From NCBI RefSeq assembly GCF_905220415.1, contig NC_059550.1, positions 6,822,501 through 6,886,500 of the forward strand: a DNA stretch of 64,000 nucleotides, read 5' to 3'. Shown here piece after piece: positions 60,207-64,000 of this stretch. Origin of the DNA: Colias croceus. Its lineage: Eukaryota; Arthropoda; Insecta; Lepidoptera; Pieridae. The position numbers were made by a program, and so were the translations under genes. The notes beneath the pieces are model-generated. The model saw nothing but the letters and a program-made list of their open reading frames with translations. It was not told where the DNA came from and ran no database searches. Position 1 is the first letter of the stretch. Every line of letters starts with the position of its first letter.

Positions 60207-60321
60207 GGCGCATGGCAGAGCATAAATATCCCCGTCGCACTCATTACAATAACTTCGTCTCGGAGAAAGGATCCCAAAGGCGACAACGGATCTTCTATCC
60301 CGTGGGACGTCACCCATTTAG
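60207..60321 (+). CDS. Small coding exon (36 codons + 2 nt), alternative N-terminus, unknown protein
   Basis: After acceptor GTGTATTCAG, the ATG at 60212 opens MAEHKYPRRTHYNNFVSEKG, then SQRRQRIFYPVGRHPF, and the exon ends at donor TTTAG|GTAATG (60321/60322) with two bases of a codon left. The peptide is strongly basic and tyrosine/arginine-rich, without a recognised domain. An upstream stop in the other frames means the 56.4-kb exon (phase 2) cannot splice into it productively: that would give a stop after six codons. It therefore behaves as an alternative start exon, not a continuation. A second open frame without an ATG (GAWQSINIPVALITI...) overlaps it and is the main competing reading. 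Confidence 0.5.
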
Positions 60322-61327
60322 GTAATGAATTCTCGATCGGTTATGGGCGATGGTACAATTATTATGACATGATCAATAGTGGAAAGTAGGATATTGAATC
60401 CTTTTCAAGTTGGCATTGATTTAATGTCCGTATACGTTTTAGGATTATCTGATTAATAGACATAAAATAATGTAAGGCTTGTTTAATTCAGAACAATTAA
60501 TTGGAATGAGAAAACTGTTTAGCAAACGGTGCCTACCACATATTTTTCGTGAAATCAACTTTTTATGATTGATAATTGACATTATCTAAACTTTTTAATC
60601 ATTATAATGCAGTGAGATGTTGTTTGTACGTCAGTTTTTATGAACCGCAATTATGTACATGATATACGATATACCTAATGATCGCGTGAGATTTTGTCGG
60701 TCGTTATCATGAATAAAATGTAATGCGTTACGTTGACAGAAACGTGATAATGTCAGCATTTTCTAGCGTGAAATTTTACAAGAAACTAGACTAAAATTGG
60801 GTGCGTTTGAAAGTGGTGGCTACGGTCTGGCGAGCACAGCTCGTATGGACGTGCATTTGATACCAAACGGGGCCCTATAGTATTTGTTATGCAAATATGC
60901 ACTATGCACATTCTCTTCGATATCAAATCGATATATGTATATTACCTGTTTTACCCGTATTCTTGCACGCTTGATAGTGTCAAAGCTTTTATTTAGAACG
61001 GAATGGGTTTTACAATTTGACAGCTATGTCCTGTGGGTGTACGACAATGCCTTTGATATCATGTTGTCCCATAGATAGCCGGGTGAAAACAAAAAGAATT
61101 AATATAGCACATCTGTTGCATGTTTTGTAGTTTGTACATAGTTTTATGGTCATGGAATCTGCATTGTGTAAGTTTGTAGCTATTTCTACTTTTAGCTGGC
61201 TTGGTGTTTAAAGTTGAACTATACCTAATTCATTCATATGAATGTACCTAATAACAATGACAATATAAAGAATCTTAACGCAATATTCTACACTCTGGCT
61301 GACTTCCAAATATTATTGTTTGTCGAA
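60322..61327. other. AT-rich stretch after the last exon
   Basis: No element or gene recognised up to the 3' end of element D. Confidence 0.5.
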
Positions 61328-61490
61328 GTCGTCGTCGTCGTCGTCGTCGTCGTCGTTGGCCTATTAAATCTATGGTAGATTATATATGCAGTTACATTTT
61401 AATTACTAAGTTAAAATTCTATTAATGCAGCAATTTAGTATATTATATAAGTTAATTTAATTAATTGTAATATGAGTTATTTTATTATTG

Positions 61491-63003
61491 TTATAATTTA
61501 GGGCAGCGTCGTTCATGGCTGAAGAGCCCGATTCTGGAGCGACAAGAGCGCCCACAACTCCTGCACTTATATGTTGATGATATGACTGGTGATGAATTAT
61601 TTCTTCTAGTCCGACGATCACGCAGAGCGTCGAACCAACTGCGATCGTGTGCCTTACAGCCCTCATGAACAAGACTACGCCAAGATGTTCGGTTTTGGGC
61701 GAGCTTTTCCCAGTCTGGGGGGTTGATCTTGAACGTTGACATGTCACGTTTCACACTGTCTTTAAAACGCAGCAAGGGTCTTCCGATGCCTCTTTTAGCA
61801 TGTGCAACTGCACCAAGCATTACTTGCCTCGGCAATCGGGAAGGTTCCATGCGGTGGACATGTCCTAGCCAACGCAACCGACGCTGCTTAAGCAGGGCTC
61901 TAAGACTGGGCAACTGTGCAATCTCTAGGACTTTTTCATTAGTTATTCGGTCTTTCCATGTTATACGAAGAATACTACGCAGACAGCGCATGTTGAATGC
62001 ATTCAGCCGATGTTCTTGTTTAGCGTACGAAGTCCAGGTCTCAGCCCCGTATAGGAGAATGCTAAGCACAGTAGATCGATAAACAATCATCTTCGTTTTG
62101 GTTGTTAAGTGATTATTCTCCCACACTCTATCACGGAGCTTCCCAAACATCGCTGCAGCTTTGCCGATGCGACTGTCAATCTCGGCATTCATGGAGAGAT
62201 TACTCGTAACAGTAGATCCGAGGTAACCAAATTTGTCGACTAATTGTAATGGAGTTCCATCCAAAAGGAATGTTGGTCTATCAGTGGGCCCCTGAACCAA
62301 AACAACAGTTTTTTTAGTGTTGATGGACATCGAAAACAAAGTGCAAGCGCGAGAAAATTTATCCAAAATTGATTGCAATTCCATGACGGAATTCGCAACA
62401 AAGGCTGCGTCATCTGCAAATAAAAGCTGGTCCACAAAGAGATCTAAACGGTGTCGCTTAGATCTAAGTAGAGAGACGTTAAAAAGTTTACCATCGGTCC
62501 TGGTGTGCAGATGAATACCTTGCTGATCGTTTTTAAATGCAGTGTTCAAGAGCAGTGAAAAAAATATACCGAACAATGTTGGTGCCATAACACAACCTTG
62601 ACGGACTCCTCTACGCGCCAAAAAGGGTTCCGAAGTTTTTCCATCGTACACGATTACTCCTCTCGTCTCTTCGTGAAATGTCTTTATCATTGAGAGTAAC
62701 TTGGGCGGACAGCCAATATGTTCCAAACCAGAATACAACCCCTCCCTGCTAACTGAGTCGAATGCCTTATTTAGGTCTACAAAGGCAATAAACAGGGGTG
62801 TTTGTTGTTCTCTGCACTTTTCCTGTAGCTGTCGTAGGGTGAAAATCATATCGATTGTGGATCTTTGAGAGCGAAAGCCACATTGTGCCTCAGGATAGAC
62901 GCGATCTGCAAGCTTCAGGAGTCTGTTCACGATGACTCTTCCGAATAGCTTCCCTACGATGCTCAAGAGGGAAATACCGCGGTAAGAGTTACAGTCGCCA
63001 CGG
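61491..63003 (-). pseudogene. Reverse transcriptase and C-terminal zinc finger of element D (downstream of a frameshift)
   Basis: The reading frame resumes at GDRGDCNSYRGISLLSIVGK around 63000 and is open to the stop at 61491. Reverse-transcriptase motifs: FGRVIVNRLL, YPEAQCGFRSQRSTIDMIFT, FVDLNKAFDSVSR (catalytic Asp), RRGVRQGCVMAPTLFGIFFS, LLFADDAAFVANS (FADD) and GYLGSTVTSNL. The C-terminal part has LLYGAETWTSYAKQEHRLNA, LKQRRLRWLGHVHRMEPSRL and GRPLLRFKDSVKRDM. It closes with a C2HC finger, CxxC-x12-HxxxC (CRSCGRSCRSRIGLFSHERRC). There is no ATG at 62966: the frame begins with TTG there only because of the frameshift. The RT domain itself is unbroken. Antisense to the presumed host gene. 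Confidence 0.9.
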
Positions 63004-64000
63004 TCACTTTTCCTTTATATAGAGTTATGATGTTAGCATCGCGCATATCCTGTGGCACTTCACCCTGATCCCAACACTCAAGAAGCAAATTATGTAAGAC
63101 AGGCGCCAAGCATCTCAGCTTAACTATTTCGGGAAGAATGCCGTCACATCCAGGTTTTTTCTTACATTTAAGCTGAGTAATAGCAATATCTAGTTCTTTG
63201 GAGGATGGTGGATCGTCTAATGCGTTAAACACCTCTAGCTTTGGCAAATGATTTAAGACATCCTGATCTATGACGGCAGGTTGCGAATATAGCGCTGTAT
63301 AGTGTTCAACCCATCTTGATAGTTGGCGGTCACTATTCGTAATGAGAGACCCATCTAATTCTTTCAGAGTTCCGGTCTTCTTCGGTAGGGGTCCAAGAGC
63401 CTTTTTTATTGCTGAGAAAACTCCATGAAAATCGCTTACTTCTGCGTAATGTTGGATGCTCCGACAGAGTTCGCACCAAAACTTATTGCTAAAATAGCGA
63501 GAAGAACGCTGCAAATTGGCTTGGGCATTTTTAAGTTTCGCTTGAGTAATTCTGGAAGGTTTCATTCGGTGACATAAAAACGCTTCACGTTTCGCCTCCA
63601 CTAATGGTTTGAGCTCCTCTTCGTAATCGGTAAACCAGTCTTGGATCTTTACTCTGCGACTTCCAAACACCTTCTCCGCACTGTTAGTAAGCAGGTCTTT
63701 CACTGTTGACCATTTCGCATTCAAGGAGGAAGCCAACACAACGCCTTCAGCTTCTTTTATCAATTGAGAATATTCTTCAAGTTTTTTGTCATTTTTAATG
63801 TTCCTACAGTCGATGCTTTGCCTACCCAAAGTATTACGAGAATGAATCTTTTTCTGTATAATTGCGACCCGAGACACGACTAAAGAGTGGTCTGTATCGC
63901 AATCTGCACTATGAAAGGCTCGAGTGTGCAGTATTTCTGCCAGATTCTTCTTCTTGGTCAGAATAAGATCAATTTGGTGCCAATGTCCAGACCTAGGATG
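62963..64000 (-). pseudogene. Endonuclease end and RT start of element D (upstream of the frameshift, open at window end)
   Basis: The minus frame is open from the window edge: GHWHQIDLILTKKKNLAEIL, then CDTDHSLVVSRV, the C-terminal DH motif of the endonuclease, followed by the linker and KPGCDGILPEIVKL and DANIITLYKGK of the reverse transcriptase. The next residues (VTVATVTLTAVFPS, stop at 62963) are out of frame. One base lost near 63004-63012 explains it, since the following bases in the next frame read GDRGDCNSYRGISLL. The GTG at 63877 is not a start; the frame continues upstream past 64000, where most of the endonuclease must lie. Confidence 0.85.

Larger units (their letters stand above)
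61328..64000 (-). mobile_element. Element D, non-LTR retrotransposon of a different clade, cut by the window end
   Basis: The 3' end is a (GAC)n run (minus; seen as GTC at 61328-61356, nine units), preceded by an AT-rich 3' UTR of about 135 bp (61357-61490). The polyprotein runs to position 64000 and beyond. A microsatellite instead of poly(A), the FADDA active site and the LRWLGHVHRM C-terminal motif place it with RTE-like rather than Jockey-like elements, although the exact clade is not certain by eye. Confidence 0.85.

Noticed and set aside
1..64000. CRISPR arrays, bacterial operons, ribosomal RNA, integrated virus or toxin genes
   Set aside because: No spaced direct repeats, Shine-Dalgarno-led gene clusters, rRNA-like sequence or viral proteins were seen; the reverse transcriptases are all non-LTR retrotransposon type.

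Overview
The window looks like nuclear DNA from a moth or butterfly. It is strongly AT-rich and sprinkled with short GGTAGGTA/CCTACCTA runs. It carries several interspersed repeat families that I recognise from lepidopteran genomes: repeats starting near CTAGCGGTCCGCCCC and ending in (GACA)n plus TTTATAATATTAGTA, the AACCGACTTCAAA terminal-inverted-repeat family, a non-LTR tail with the GGCGGCCTTATCAC stem-loop, and Jockey/CR1-like non-LTR retrotransposons. No bacterial, organellar or viral gene set is present. The species cannot be named from the sequence.

Layout: 1-12.5 kb is non-coding and dense in small non-autonomous elements. These include three good terminal-inverted-repeat elements (2706-2930, 5329-5741, 5866-6273) and a pair of adjacent perfect hairpins (7278-7345). 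From 13 to 26.9 kb the sequence is mostly featureless AT-rich DNA, with a candidate Inr/DPE promoter at about 13047 and a candidate first coding exon at 18655-18970. From 26.98 to 35.39 kb lies a three-deep nest of non-LTR retrotransposons, all on the minus strand. Element C (oldest, 5'-truncated) was entered by element A (5'-truncated, 5-bp target duplication). Element A was then entered by element B, which has an intact 1019-codon endonuclease/reverse-transcriptase frame. From 35.4 to 61.3 kb there are dispersed repeats plus three plus-strand gene parts: a candidate Inr/DPE promoter with a non-coding first exon (46523-46645), a coding exon (56348-56805) and a smaller coding exon (60207-60321). 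From 61.33 kb to the window end lies a fourth non-LTR element, D, of a different clade, frameshifted once and cut by the window edge.

Host gene: the three candidate plus-strand coding exons (18798-18970, 56399-56805, 60212-60321) all start at their own ATG. All end in AG|GT with the same splice phase (two bases of a codon left over), and none can be read through from another because stops follow. The simplest reading is one very large plus-strand gene whose alternative promoters and alternative first coding exons occupy this window, with the shared body downstream of it. I do not recognise the protein. All four non-LTR elements lie antisense to this presumed gene, inside or between its introns.
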